Source: Nitrospirota bacterium (lineage in GTDB: Bacteria > Nitrospirota > Thermodesulfovibrionia > Thermodesulfovibrionales > JdFR-88). From it: a stretch of DNA of 38,862 nucleotides. A model generated the notes under the pieces. It was not told the origin of the DNA. It did no database searches and was given only the letters and a program-made list of their open reading frames with translations. Positions 28,949 to 37,519 of this stretch are shown here, piece by piece; the stretch's first letter is position 1; each line of letters opens with the position of its first letter. Location of the stretch: positions 1 to 38,862 of the forward strand of contig JAJYLE010000005.1 in the NCBI GenBank assembly GCA_021788025.1, read 5' to 3'. The translations under genes and the position numbers were made by a program.

Positions 28949-30613
28949 TCAGACCGGGTTCAGGACCTTGTCTATAACGGTCCTGGCCACAACCAGCGGG
29001 TCTATGAAAGAGCTGTCCATGTCATGCTCTATGTCCCTCTTGTTGGAGAGGTAGGTTATCCTGTCCTGCATCCTGTCGCGCAGGTACTGCATGTACACGG
29101 CGTTCCTGGACGGTTTGTATTTCTTGTCGAAGTCCGCCCCGAATATCTCAGCGCCGTTTTTGGGTATGGCAAGGCCGGGGAACCGTTTCCAGTCCCTCCA
29201 TTCTATATTGCCGCGAACAAGTTCGGTCATTATCTTAAGAGACAATTCCTTTGGGATGTCCGTCAGGTCGTCCGGGGTGCCGAATGCGTGCGTGTTCATT
29301 ATATAGCACTCGCAGCCCGCCTTGAAGAGCTTCATGAACTGCTGGCAGTCCACCAGAAGCGGATGCACCCTGAACGGGTTGGCGAAGGGTTCGATAACAA
29401 GTTTTTCAAGCTCCTTTGCGTCCACGTTTTCAACGCCCTTGGCTCGAAGCGTGGAAAGCGAGGCCCCCATGGCCACGGCCAGCCCGGAGGAGTTCACTTT
29501 GCAGATGGGCGGTATGCTGGTGTCCTTCTGAAGCCAGATCACTTTATCCGGCGCGGCGCAGTAGTCGGCATGGTTGAACATGTCCCTGGATTTTATGCAC
29601 CTGCCGTTGTCGTTGCGGATGTCTTCGGCAACTATCTTTCTTTCGCCTTCTGGCGTTTCAAGCACGGCAACGTTCTGGGCGGAGTAGAAGTATTTGATTA
29701 TAGGGTCGTTGAACCGCACGGAGTCTGTCTTGTCAAAAAGCGACGGCTCAAGCGCCATTGTAAGATTGCTCTCGAAATCTATCAGGAATGCATCGTCGTG
29801 CACAACGGTCACGTGTTCTGACGGCTTAAGCGTGCCCTCGTGGTCCAGGCTGTTGGTTATGGATGATTTGCCTGAACCGGACAAGCCGAACACCGCGACG
29901 GGCGCTTTGTTGCCGATGGTCTTTATGCCGCCATGGCAGGCCACCATATTATGACGCACCCCGGCAGTCCATGCCAGCGTGAGCGTGCCTTTCTTCCTCT
30001 CGCCAAAATACCTCATCCCAAGTATGGTTATGCAGTTTTCCGCCTCGTCTATTATTACAAGCCCGCTTGGGTAAGCCGGATTGCTCCATTCCGGATCCGC
30101 AAATACAAGGATATCCGGCTCATTGAGTACCTTTGACTTTCTGAATGTGCCGGCCCATGGCTCCATCATGGGGGTGAAGTTGAACCCCCAGTCCAGCATG
30201 TTCTTGGCATCCGAAGCGGGGCTCAGCAGATGGGCCTTTATCATGAAATCCGGATGCAGCCCTACAATCCCTTCCAGCCACAGCCCCGGCCTCCTGTTGA
30301 ACTGGTATAACGCCTCAAGCAAAATGGCTTTTAATTTGTCGCTTTCCGGTTTAGCCAGTTCCCGCACAAGTCTCCTTGCCTTGGCGGTCCGGCCTACCAC
30401 GCCGCCATCTATTGAAACAAGCACCTTGGCGTCAGCCGGAAGCCCGTACTGCTCCGGCTTGTAAAGCGGCTCATCGGTCCTTACCACCTCCGGCTGCTTC
30501 AAAGACAGCTCGTAAAGCTCGGCCATACTTGTTTTTTTGACCGAGTTGGCGTAAAAGGCGGTCTCTATGGCCGCGCGCCATGGTGAAAGCGGTTTTTTAA
30601 GGAAAGTAGCCAT
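28949..30613 (-). CDS. Phosphoenolpyruvate carboxykinase (ATP-type), divergent
   Basis: ACHGGIKTIGNKAPVAVFGLSGSGKSSITNSLDHEG P-loop; overall PEPCK-like length (554 aa) and motifs. Confidence 0.8.
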   Translation of the reverse strand: MATFLKKPLSPWRAAIETAFYANSVKKTSMAELYELSLKQPEVVRTDEPLYKPEQYGLPADAKVLVSIDGGVVGRTAKARRLVRELAKPESDKLKAILLEALYQFNRRPGLWLEGIVGLHPDFMIKAHLLSPASDAKNMLDWGFNFTPMMEPWAGTFRKSKVLNEPDILVFADPEWSNPAYPSGLVIIDEAENCITILGMRYFGERKKGTLTLAWTAGVRHNMVACHGGIKTIGNKAPVAVFGLSGSGKSSITNSLDHEGTLKPSEHVTVVHDDAFLIDFESNLTMALEPSLFDKTDSVRFNDPIIKYFYSAQNVAVLETPEGERKIVAEDIRNDNGRCIKSRDMFNHADYCAAPDKVIWLQKDTSIPPICKVNSSGLAVAMGASLSTLRAKGVENVDAKELEKLVIEPFANPFRVHPLLVDCQQFMKLFKAGCECYIMNTHAFGTPDDLTDIPKELSLKIMTELVRGNIEWRDWKRFPGLAIPKNGAEIFGADFDKKYKPSRNAVYMQYLRDRMQDRITYLSNKRDIEHDMDSSFIDPLVVARTVIDKVLNPV

Positions 30614-30880
30614 TGTGCTTTTTTAACCTCCTGGTAGTAAGCCCTTGTAAAGTGCTTTATTTTTAACGAAATCGCAAAAAAAGTCAATTTTTTTACATTT
30701 TAGGTAGCTTTTTTTTAAAATTTTTGCAACAAAATGAGAAATTTTTGTAAAAAAATAAGCAAAACAGCTATAAAATAATTAAATAAAGTTTTGGTTTTAA
30801 AAAACAAGCCTAAACAACTACGGCGTTTCTGCTCTGCAATTTAAAGAGCAACCCGGAATGCACTTCCACCGGAGGGACAT

Positions 30881-30991
30881 ATGAAACTGAAACTCTTCAA
30901 ACTTGGCCTGAGCCCGGGAATAATATGGGGTGCGAATATCTTCTTAACCACCTGGCTCAGCTATTTCCATTGGCGGACTGCTCACCGGTAG
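30881..30991 (+). CDS. Very small ORF resembling the N-terminus of a short holin-like membrane protein (possible truncated gene)
   Basis: Manual translation MKLKLFKLGLSPGIIWGANIFLTTWLSYFHWRTAHR*; GGAGG RBS at about 30871. Confidence 0.45.
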   Translation: MKLKLFKLGLSPGIIWGANIFLTTWLSYFHWRTAHR

Positions 30992-31252
30992 CATCAAACA
31001 ATGCACTTAGCCGGAAAGCCTGACCGGGTGAGATTCAGGGATGCAGTTACAGGTATGGATTGCCCGTGAATATCGCCAGGCCAAAAATACAGGATAACAC
31101 TTGACTATTGCCTTTGGGTATGTCATGATGATATCTGGAGTTTAATGGAGCTGGTTTCATCGTAAGAGCAGCGAACATGATTTCTCGCGGTTTCTGTAAT
31201 GACATGGCCTCCTGGAAAACTTCGCAACACAGATGAAAGGAGGCACACTCTA

Positions 31253-31453
31253 ATGGCAAAAGGAACCGTGAAGTGGTTTAACGAATCCAAAGGGTTCGGC
31301 TTTATTACGGCTGAAGACGGTACCGATGTTTTCGCCCATTACTCCGAGATAAGGAGCAATGGTTTTAAAACGCTTGCTGAAGGTGAGTCCGTGAGTTTCG
31401 AGATCACCGAGGGCGGCAAAGGCCCTAAAGCTGTAAACATCGAAAAGCTGTAA
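31253..31453 (+). CDS. Cold-shock domain protein (CspA family; start corrected from the track)
   Basis: [43 protein letters not shown]. Confidence 0.95.
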   Translation: MAKGTVKWFNESKGFGFITAEDGTDVFAHYSEIRSNGFKTLAEGESVSFEITEGGKGPKAVNIEKL

Positions 31454-31460
31454 AAAAAGC

Positions 31461-31490
31461 GGGGCGGTCCCTTTGGGGCCGCTCCCTTTC
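31461..31490 (+). terminator. Terminator-like hairpin after csp
   Basis: GCGGTCCC-TTT-GGGGCCGC with flanking GGG/CCC, then TTTC. Confidence 0.5.
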
Positions 31491-31831
31491 AAAAAAACCG
31501 GCACTCGAAAGCAATTCTCTCGCTCTCCCCGGAAAAGCAGTAAGATGTGTTGGCGCACCGTAATAGGAAAAGGCGTAGTGGTAAACGCTCTGTGAACTGA
31601 AAGGGGAGATTTGAAGGGAAGCCGGATTCAGATCAGCCAAAACCAGCCGTTATCAATGTCAACAGGCAATAGCGATGCCCTGGGCTCTTCAGATTGTGCT
31701 CCGTTGCTGTTTTCAGGACTATCCGTTCCAATCTTTTCAGCAACTTTTAAAAACTTGCAGTTCCGGCAAAGGAACTTAGGCCAGAACATATCTGGCCGAT
31801 TAACAGACGTTCAGAAAGGAAAAAACATCAG

Positions 31832-32152
31832 ATGACATCAAAGAAACTATACGTGGGGAACCTTCCTTACTCGGTAACCGAGGACGATCTGCGCCAGTTG
31901 TTCTCAGAAGCGGGCGAAGTGCAGTCCGCCAAGGTTATAAGCGATGAGACAGGGCGTTCAAAGGGGTTCGGGTTCGTTGAAATGGCCACGCTTGAAGAGG
32001 CTGAAAAAGCTGTGAACGCGATAAACGGAAGGACCCTGAAGGATAGGGCCCTGAATGTTAGCGAGGCCAAGCCCCAGCAGCCCAGGACGGGCGGAAGGCC
32101 TGGAAGGGGTTTCGGAGGAAGGGACAGGGAATCGGGCAGAGGATGGAGATAA
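31832..32152 (+). CDS. RRM-domain RNA-binding protein (Rbp-type, Gly/Arg-rich tail)
   Basis: KLYVGNLPYSVTEDDLRQLFSEAGEVQSAKVISDETGRSKGFGFVEMAT; RGFGGRDRESGRGWR tail. Confidence 0.96.
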   Translation: MTSKKLYVGNLPYSVTEDDLRQLFSEAGEVQSAKVISDETGRSKGFGFVEMATLEEAEKAVNAINGRTLKDRALNVSEAKPQQPRTGGRPGRGFGGRDRESGRGWR

Positions 32153-32358
32153 GGGTAGAAGGGGACATAGAAAAGGCACTCAAACTGCTTAAAAGGAAGC
32201 TCCAGAAAGAGGGCGTTCTGAAAGAGCTGAAGAAAAGGCGGTATTATGAAAAACCGTCAGTGAAGCTCAAGACCAAGCAGAGAGAGGCTCAGAAAAAACG
32301 CGCCAAGGGCGGCAAATCCGGCAAGCCAAGACCCATGGCGTCTGCGGACAGGAGTTGA
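32143..32358 (+). CDS. rpsU: 30S ribosomal protein S21
   Basis: MEIRVEGDIEKALKLLKRKLQKEGVLKELKKRRYYEKPSVKLKTKQREAQKKR; overlaps the RRM gene by 10 bp. Confidence 0.93.
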   Translation: MEIRVEGDIEKALKLLKRKLQKEGVLKELKKRRYYEKPSVKLKTKQREAQKKRAKGGKSGKPRPMASADRS

Positions 32359-32364
32359 TAAATT

Positions 32365-32583
32365 TTGGCCAAACGCACAGGGATGTACAAAAGCGAGAAG
32401 AGAAAAAAAGAACTGAACCGGCAGAAAAAGCAGGAGGTCAAGAGGCAAAAGCGCCTGGATAAAGTCGTGCGGCCAGGTGAGGAGGCGGCTGAAGCTCAAA
32501 TAGGCCAGTCTACAGAGGCTGAAGCCGGCCAGGCCGGGGCCGATTCCGGAGACCAGGACGGCCGGGCAGATGAGGGCTGCTGA
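32365..32583 (+). CDS. Small Lys/Arg-rich hypothetical protein (72 aa, TTG start)
   Basis: MAKRTGMYKSEKRKKELNRQKKQEVKRQKRLDK then acidic/Ala-rich tail; GGAG upstream; 6 bp after rpsU. Confidence 0.7.
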   Translation: MAKRTGMYKSEKRKKELNRQKKQEVKRQKRLDKVVRPGEEAAEAQIGQSTEAEAGQAGADSGDQDGRADEGC

Positions 32584-32755
32584 AAAAACAGGCCCGCAAT
32601 TCCTGAAGTTACGGAACAGGCTGTAATTGCCGGGTAGTATTCTGATTTTGCACCAACCTGAGTGGCCGGGTTAACCCGGCCACTTCTTTCGCCCTTCGGC
32701 GTACTCAGAACCTGATCATTAAATTGACATCGCCCCGGCGGGCATTTTAATCTCC

Positions 32756-33391
32756 ATGATGGCTGAACAAAAAGTCGAAAAACCGCAGATGCCTGGGCGG
32801 GCCTGTCCTGGACAGGAGATAGCGCTGGCGCTTGGCGTGCTTGACGCAGGCGGCATAGTTGCCTGCCCCACGGAAACCTATTACGGATTATGTGCCTTAT
32901 ACAGCAATATAAGCGCGCTTGAAAGAATATTCGCCCTGAAGGGCAGGGAAAAGGTAAAACCGTCACCGCTGGTTGCCGGTTCAATAGAGGCATTGGACGT
33001 ACTGGAACTGGAAATAGACCCGGTTTCCAGAAGTTTGATGGAGAGGTTCTGGCCAGGCCCGCTTACCATTATTTTAAAGACCAGAAAAGAACTGCCGCGG
33101 TACATAGCCAAGAACGGCAAGCTGGCGATAAGGGTGCCTGGCCCGTCGTTCGCCCTTGAACTGGCAAAAGCTTCGGGGACGGTGCTTACAGCCACCAGCG
33201 CCAACCCTTCAGGCCTTCCGCCCGCCACGGATGACTGTCAGATTGCAGCGTATTTTGGCAGCCGGGTGGACCTGATTGTAAAGGGCAGGGCCGCAGGCGG
33301 GAATCCCTCAACCATAGTGGAAGCCCGCGGCGGTAAAATAACGGTGCTTCGGGAAGGGGCCATACCTGCCGGGATGCTGGAAATTTTATAG
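32756..33391 (+). CDS. tsaC: Threonylcarbamoyl-AMP synthase (Sua5/YrdC/YciO)
   Basis: GGIVACPTETYYGLCALYSN ... RFWPGPLTIILK ... TATSANPSGLPPATD. Confidence 0.92.
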   Translation: MMAEQKVEKPQMPGRACPGQEIALALGVLDAGGIVACPTETYYGLCALYSNISALERIFALKGREKVKPSPLVAGSIEALDVLELEIDPVSRSLMERFWPGPLTIILKTRKELPRYIAKNGKLAIRVPGPSFALELAKASGTVLTATSANPSGLPPATDDCQIAAYFGSRVDLIVKGRAAGGNPSTIVEARGGKITVLREGAIPAGMLEIL

Positions 33392-33493
33392 CAGTTTCCA
33401 GTGGACACGCGAAGGCCAAAAGTAATATGATTAGTTCGATTAAAAAAGGGCCTCAATTGTTTTTTTGCGGGGAGGGCCCGTGGAGGGTAAAGG

Positions 33494-35050
33494 TTGGCGC
33501 GATATTTTTTCCCTGTCCTTGGGATAGCCGTATTTTTGGCTTTCTTCAAGCTGGGTGCTTTCAAGCTCTTTGATGTGGACGAGGCCGTCTTCGCCCAGGC
33601 ATCCAATGAGATGGTCACAAGCGGCAATTGGATCACGCCCACATATAATGGAGTAAACCGGTACGACAAGCCCATTTTCATATACTGGTTAATGGCGCTT
33701 TCGTACAAGGCTTTTGGCGTAAACGAATTTGCCGCCAGGTTTCCATCGGCTGTTGCCGCGGTGCTGCTGGCCTGCTCGATTTATCTTTTTGCGGGGGCAT
33801 CCTGCGGCGAATTCAGTTTCCAGCGGCCATTCATGAAACGTGAGAAGCGGGCGTTTTACGCCGCGCTATCGTTCATGCTTTCTCTTTATTATGCCGCCTA
33901 CTCCCATGCGGCCGTAACAGATATGACGCTTTCGCTGTTCATCTCGCTTTCGCTGTTCAGCTTTTATATGCACGCCGTCTGCGGGCGCAGGCCGTATTAT
34001 GCCTATGGTTTTTACCTGTTTTCTGCCCTGGCCTTTCTCACCAAGGGATTGATAGGCATATTGATACCGTTCGGGGTTGCCGGGATTTTCATGCTTGCCA
34101 TCAAAAGGCTTGCGGGGCTTAAAAAGCTTTGGAGCCTGCCGGGCCTGATAATCTTTCTTGTTGTCTCCGCGCCGTGGTACACGGCTGAAACCATGGCCAA
34201 TGGAAAAGAGTTCCTGTACATGTTCTTTATCAAGCACCATTTCCTCAGGTACACGTCCGTGATATCGGGGCATTCGGGGCCGGTTTATTATTACATCCCC
34301 GTGCTGCTGCTTGGCGCTTTTCCCTGGGCGGCAATGGCGTTGACGGGGGCCAGGAACTCGGTGAAGGACGCGGACCCGGCCGGCCTGTTTGCGCTTGTAT
34401 GGGCCTCATTCGTACTGGTGTTCTTCTCGTTTTCGCGCACCAAGCTGCCAGATTACATCCTGCCGGCGATGCCTGCGGTTGCCATACTGGCTGCAAACGG
34501 AATCATGTACCAGAAAGAGGGCTGGACGGGCTTTGCCAACGGGCTTGCGGGCGTGCTGGCCCTGGCGGGCGGGGTTGCACTTTTGCTGCTGCCCAGATTT
34601 GCCCCTGCCGGGCTGCCGCTTGGCTGGACGGTGTGGCTTGCCATACCGCTGCTGGCCATAGCGCTAATCTCGTTTGCCGGGCGTAACAAGATACATACCG
34701 GGTTGCTTGGGGCATTGATGCTTGTATTTCTTGTTGTGGTGCTGGCCGTGGCGCTGCCGCCGGCAAACAACTTCCTGCAGGGCACGCTTTATAAATACAG
34801 CATATATGCAAAGCAGAACCTGCCTGCTGATGGGGAACTGATCTGCTACGATATCAATAACCCAAGCGTGGTGTTCTACTCCGGCCGGAAGATAACCGGC
34901 GCGGATAATACGGAGGACCTGGTTGCGGATTTAAGCCAGCCAGGCCAGGCAATGATAATAACGCGAAGCAAGTACAGTGGCGAGCTTGCAAAGATGGGTC
35001 TTAAAGAGCTTCAGGCGGCCCCGGATTACGTGCTCTTCGAAAAAAGCTGA
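33494..35050 (+). CDS. Glycosyltransferase family 39 / ArnT-like membrane protein (TTG start)
   Basis: FKLFDVDEAVFAQASNEMVTSGNWITPTYNGVNRYDKPIFIYWLMALSYKAFGVNEFAARFPSA. Confidence 0.9.
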   Translation: MARYFFPVLGIAVFLAFFKLGAFKLFDVDEAVFAQASNEMVTSGNWITPTYNGVNRYDKPIFIYWLMALSYKAFGVNEFAARFPSAVAAVLLACSIYLFAGASCGEFSFQRPFMKREKRAFYAALSFMLSLYYAAYSHAAVTDMTLSLFISLSLFSFYMHAVCGRRPYYAYGFYLFSALAFLTKGLIGILIPFGVAGIFMLAIKRLAGLKKLWSLPGLIIFLVVSAPWYTAETMANGKEFLYMFFIKHHFLRYTSVISGHSGPVYYYIPVLLLGAFPWAAMALTGARNSVKDADPAGLFALVWASFVLVFFSFSRTKLPDYILPAMPAVAILAANGIMYQKEGWTGFANGLAGVLALAGGVALLLLPRFAPAGLPLGWTVWLAIPLLAIALISFAGRNKIHTGLLGALMLVFLVVVLAVALPPANNFLQGTLYKYSIYAKQNLPADGELICYDINNPSVVFYSGRKITGADNTEDLVADLSQPGQAMIITRSKYSGELAKMGLKELQAAPDYVLFEKS

Positions 35051-35084
35051 ATTTATCTATCCATTCATTGGAATTTAAATCTGC

Positions 35085-35117
35085 TTAGGGCCTGCCTCAA
35101 AATAAGACAGGCCCTTA
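35085..35117 (+). terminator. Terminator-like hairpin after the GT39 gene
   Basis: TTAGGGCCTG ... CAGGCCCTTAA; poor T tail. Confidence 0.4.
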
Positions 35118-35186
35118 AAAATGGTGCAAACCAGGTCCCGGCTGTTGTAAAATAAAATGTCTTGAATCTATTCACGATTCAAATAA

Positions 35187-35258
<72 letters not shown>

Positions 35259-35287
35259 CTTTCATCACATTTGGAGGGTAAAAGCCT

Positions 35288-36322
35288 GTGCCGGAACACT
35301 TCCAGCCTGAAACCGGAGACAAAAACCCGTCAGTCCGCAATTACAGGGTAATCAAGCAGGAGGACGGCCCTGACGGCCTTGCGCCGGAGCCCGTTGGCCA
35401 GCCTGTACTTTCAATAGTGGTGCCGGTATTTAACGAGGAAGAGTCCATAAGCGAGTTCTACACCCGGCTTGCCGCGGTGATGGAAAAAATCGGCCGGGAC
35501 TATGAAATCATCTTCGTAAACGACGGCAGCGCGGATGGCACGCTTGCCGCCCTGGAGGCCTTCCGGCAGAAGGACAAGCGGGTGAGGGTTGTGGACTTTT
35601 CAAGGAATTTCGGCCACCAGATAGCCATTACGGCCGGTATGGACTTTGCGCGGGGGCAGGCCATAGTGATACTGGATTCGGACCTGCAGGACCCGCCCGA
35701 GGTGATCGCGGAGTTTGTGGCCAAGTGGGACGAAGGGTATGAAGTTGTTTACGGCATAAGGCGCAAAAGGGAAGGTGAGACCACGTTCAAGAAGCTGACG
35801 GCCACGGTCTTCTACCGGATGCTCTCCGGAATGTCCGATATAAATATCCCGGTTGACGCCGGGGATTTCAGGCTTATGGACCGCAAGGTGGTCCTTGCCC
35901 TGGGCGAAGTAAGGGAGAGGAACCGCTATGTGCGCGGCCTCACTTCCTGGGTGGGGTTCCGGCAGACCGGCGTGCCGTACCTGAGGGACAAGCGCTATGC
36001 CGGCTCCACCAAGTATCCGCTTGCCAAGATGATAAAGTTTGCACTGGACGCATTTGTGTCTTTCTCCAACACGCCCCTGCGGCTTGCCATGTATTTCGGG
36101 TTCGCCTCCGCGGCTCTCAGCTTTACTTATCTGGTTTACATACTGCTGCTCAAGATATTTTCCGGCCGGCTGGTACAGGGCTGGGGCTCCCTGATAGCGG
36201 CGGTGCTGTTCCTGGGTGGCATACAGCTTATCTCGCTTGGGATAATCGGCGAATACGTGGGCCGGATTAACGATGAGATCAAGAAACGGCCGCTCTATAT
36301 TTTAAGGCGGTTTCTCGAATAG
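35288..36322 (+). CDS. Family 2 glycosyltransferase (DPM1/GtrB-like)
   Basis: LSIVVPVFNEEESISEFYTRL ... IIFVNDGSADGT ... ILDSDLQDPPEV; two C-terminal TM segments. Confidence 0.94.
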   Translation: MPEHFQPETGDKNPSVRNYRVIKQEDGPDGLAPEPVGQPVLSIVVPVFNEEESISEFYTRLAAVMEKIGRDYEIIFVNDGSADGTLAALEAFRQKDKRVRVVDFSRNFGHQIAITAGMDFARGQAIVILDSDLQDPPEVIAEFVAKWDEGYEVVYGIRRKREGETTFKKLTATVFYRMLSGMSDINIPVDAGDFRLMDRKVVLALGEVRERNRYVRGLTSWVGFRQTGVPYLRDKRYAGSTKYPLAKMIKFALDAFVSFSNTPLRLAMYFGFASAALSFTYLVYILLLKIFSGRLVQGWGSLIAAVLFLGGIQLISLGIIGEYVGRINDEIKKRPLYILRRFLE

Positions 36323-37015
36323 ATGGATTTTGATGAGGCAAGCTCCCTTTACAGGGAGGCCCACAAAAAAAACATTACCTGCACCGGCGAGGACCCCGAG
36401 TACTTCCACGCAATGAAAGCCCGCATAGTGGCTGGGGCTTTGAAGCCGGAGATGCGGCCCGGCCTCAGGGTGCTGGATTATGGATGCGGCCTTGGGCTTG
36501 TTACAAGACAGCTTAAAAAACTGCTCCCCGATGCCGATGTCCACGGTGCGGACCCCTCCGTTAAATCCGTGGAGATAGCCTCTGGTGAAACCAGGGGTAT
36601 ATCCTTCCGCCATTTTGACGGCAAAGCCGCGCCCTACGGCGAAAACTCATTCGATGCGGTGCTGCTTTCGTGTGTGCTCCACCACGTTCCGGAGGGCAGA
36701 CAGGCAGTCTATGCGGACATCCACCGCGTGCTTGCCCCGGGCAAAAAACTGTTTGTCTTCGAGCACAACCCGCTTAACCCGCTTACCAGGCGCGCCGTAA
36801 ACACCTGCGTGTTTGACGAAGGCGCCGTGCTGATAGGCAGAAGGGCCTGCGCCAGAGAGCTGCAGGAGGCCGGTTTCCGCATCGTCGAAACCAGGTACAT
36901 CGTGTTCTTTCCGGGCTTTCTTAAAAAGCTGCGCCCCATTGAGGACTTCCTCGGCTGGCTGCCGCTGGGCGGCCAGTACGTCATCTGCGCGATCAAGGAA
37001 GAACGGAAAAAATAA
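36323..37015 (+). CDS. Class I SAM-dependent methyltransferase
   Basis: LRVLDYGCGLGLVTRQLKKLLPDADVHGADPSVKSVEIA ... HHVPEGRQAVYADIHRVLAPGKKLFVFEHNP; abuts the GT2 gene. Confidence 0.92.
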   Translation: MDFDEASSLYREAHKKNITCTGEDPEYFHAMKARIVAGALKPEMRPGLRVLDYGCGLGLVTRQLKKLLPDADVHGADPSVKSVEIASGETRGISFRHFDGKAAPYGENSFDAVLLSCVLHHVPEGRQAVYADIHRVLAPGKKLFVFEHNPLNPLTRRAVNTCVFDEGAVLIGRRACARELQEAGFRIVETRYIVFFPGFLKKLRPIEDFLGWLPLGGQYVICAIKEERKK

Positions 37016-37227
37016 AAACCTGCCTGGACCAGGTCTCTGCCATTTTTTTTGGGGCCTTCTGGTGTTGATTTCTGAAAACCAGACCTTTGGACATTCCCTC
37101 CAGTCCGTTTGTTTCCCCTCCTTAATCGCACTGTACAAAGCTTTCATTTATGGCCATGATACGCCCAGAAGCCTTGCCTTTCCAAATTTATTATAATCGT
37201 GCAGAGTTTGACCGGAATTTTATTCGT

Positions 37228-37258
37228 GTAGGTCAGATTAGCGAAGCGTAATCCGACA
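37228..37258 (+). repeat. REP-like hairpin, + orientation
   Basis: GTAGGTCAGATTAGCGAAGCGTAATCCGACA. Confidence 0.65.
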
Positions 37259-37316
37259 ATTTCCGATGATTGAAACGCTTGGGAACGGGCTTGTGAACGA
37301 AATAATCTTGAAGAAG

Positions 37317-37350
37317 TGTCGGGTTGCGTTCCACTAACCCGGTATCTACA
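37317..37350 (-). repeat. REP-like hairpin, inverted copy
   Basis: TGTCGGGTTGCGTTCCACTAACCCGGTATCTACA aligns with the reverse complement of 37228..37258 (TGTCGGATTACGCTTCGCTAATCTGACCTAC). Confidence 0.6.
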
Positions 37351-37519
37351 TATACTTCCCGTACACCACACCTCTTAATTTGTTATAATCGTGACGGCTT
37401 CTTTTGGAATTTCAGGGGGGGCAGCAAAAACAAATGCGTCGCGATAATATGGGATGTTTCCGGGCATGTCCCTAATATTTCCCGGATCTTATTTTTTTAC
37501 ATAAGAACGGAGGCCAGCC

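Larger units (their letters stand above)
37185..37393. repeat. 17-bp direct repeats flanking an inverted REP-like hairpin pair
   Basis: AATTTATTATAATCGTG (37185..37201) and AATTTGTTATAATCGTG (37377..37393), 16/17 identical. Confidence 0.6.

Noticed and set aside
28769-29821. 350-aa + strand ORF
   Set aside because: Antisense to the M50 protease and PEPCK genes; no domain signal.
30978-31060. Possible c-di-GMP (GEMM) riboswitch upstream of csp
   Set aside because: GCCGGAAAGCC is superficially similar, but the GACGCAAAGC core and tetraloop-receptor pattern are missing.
37018-37050. Weak hairpin ACCTG..CAGGT followed by T8 after the methyltransferase gene
   Set aside because: Only a 5-bp stem; it could be a terminator but support was too weak to list.
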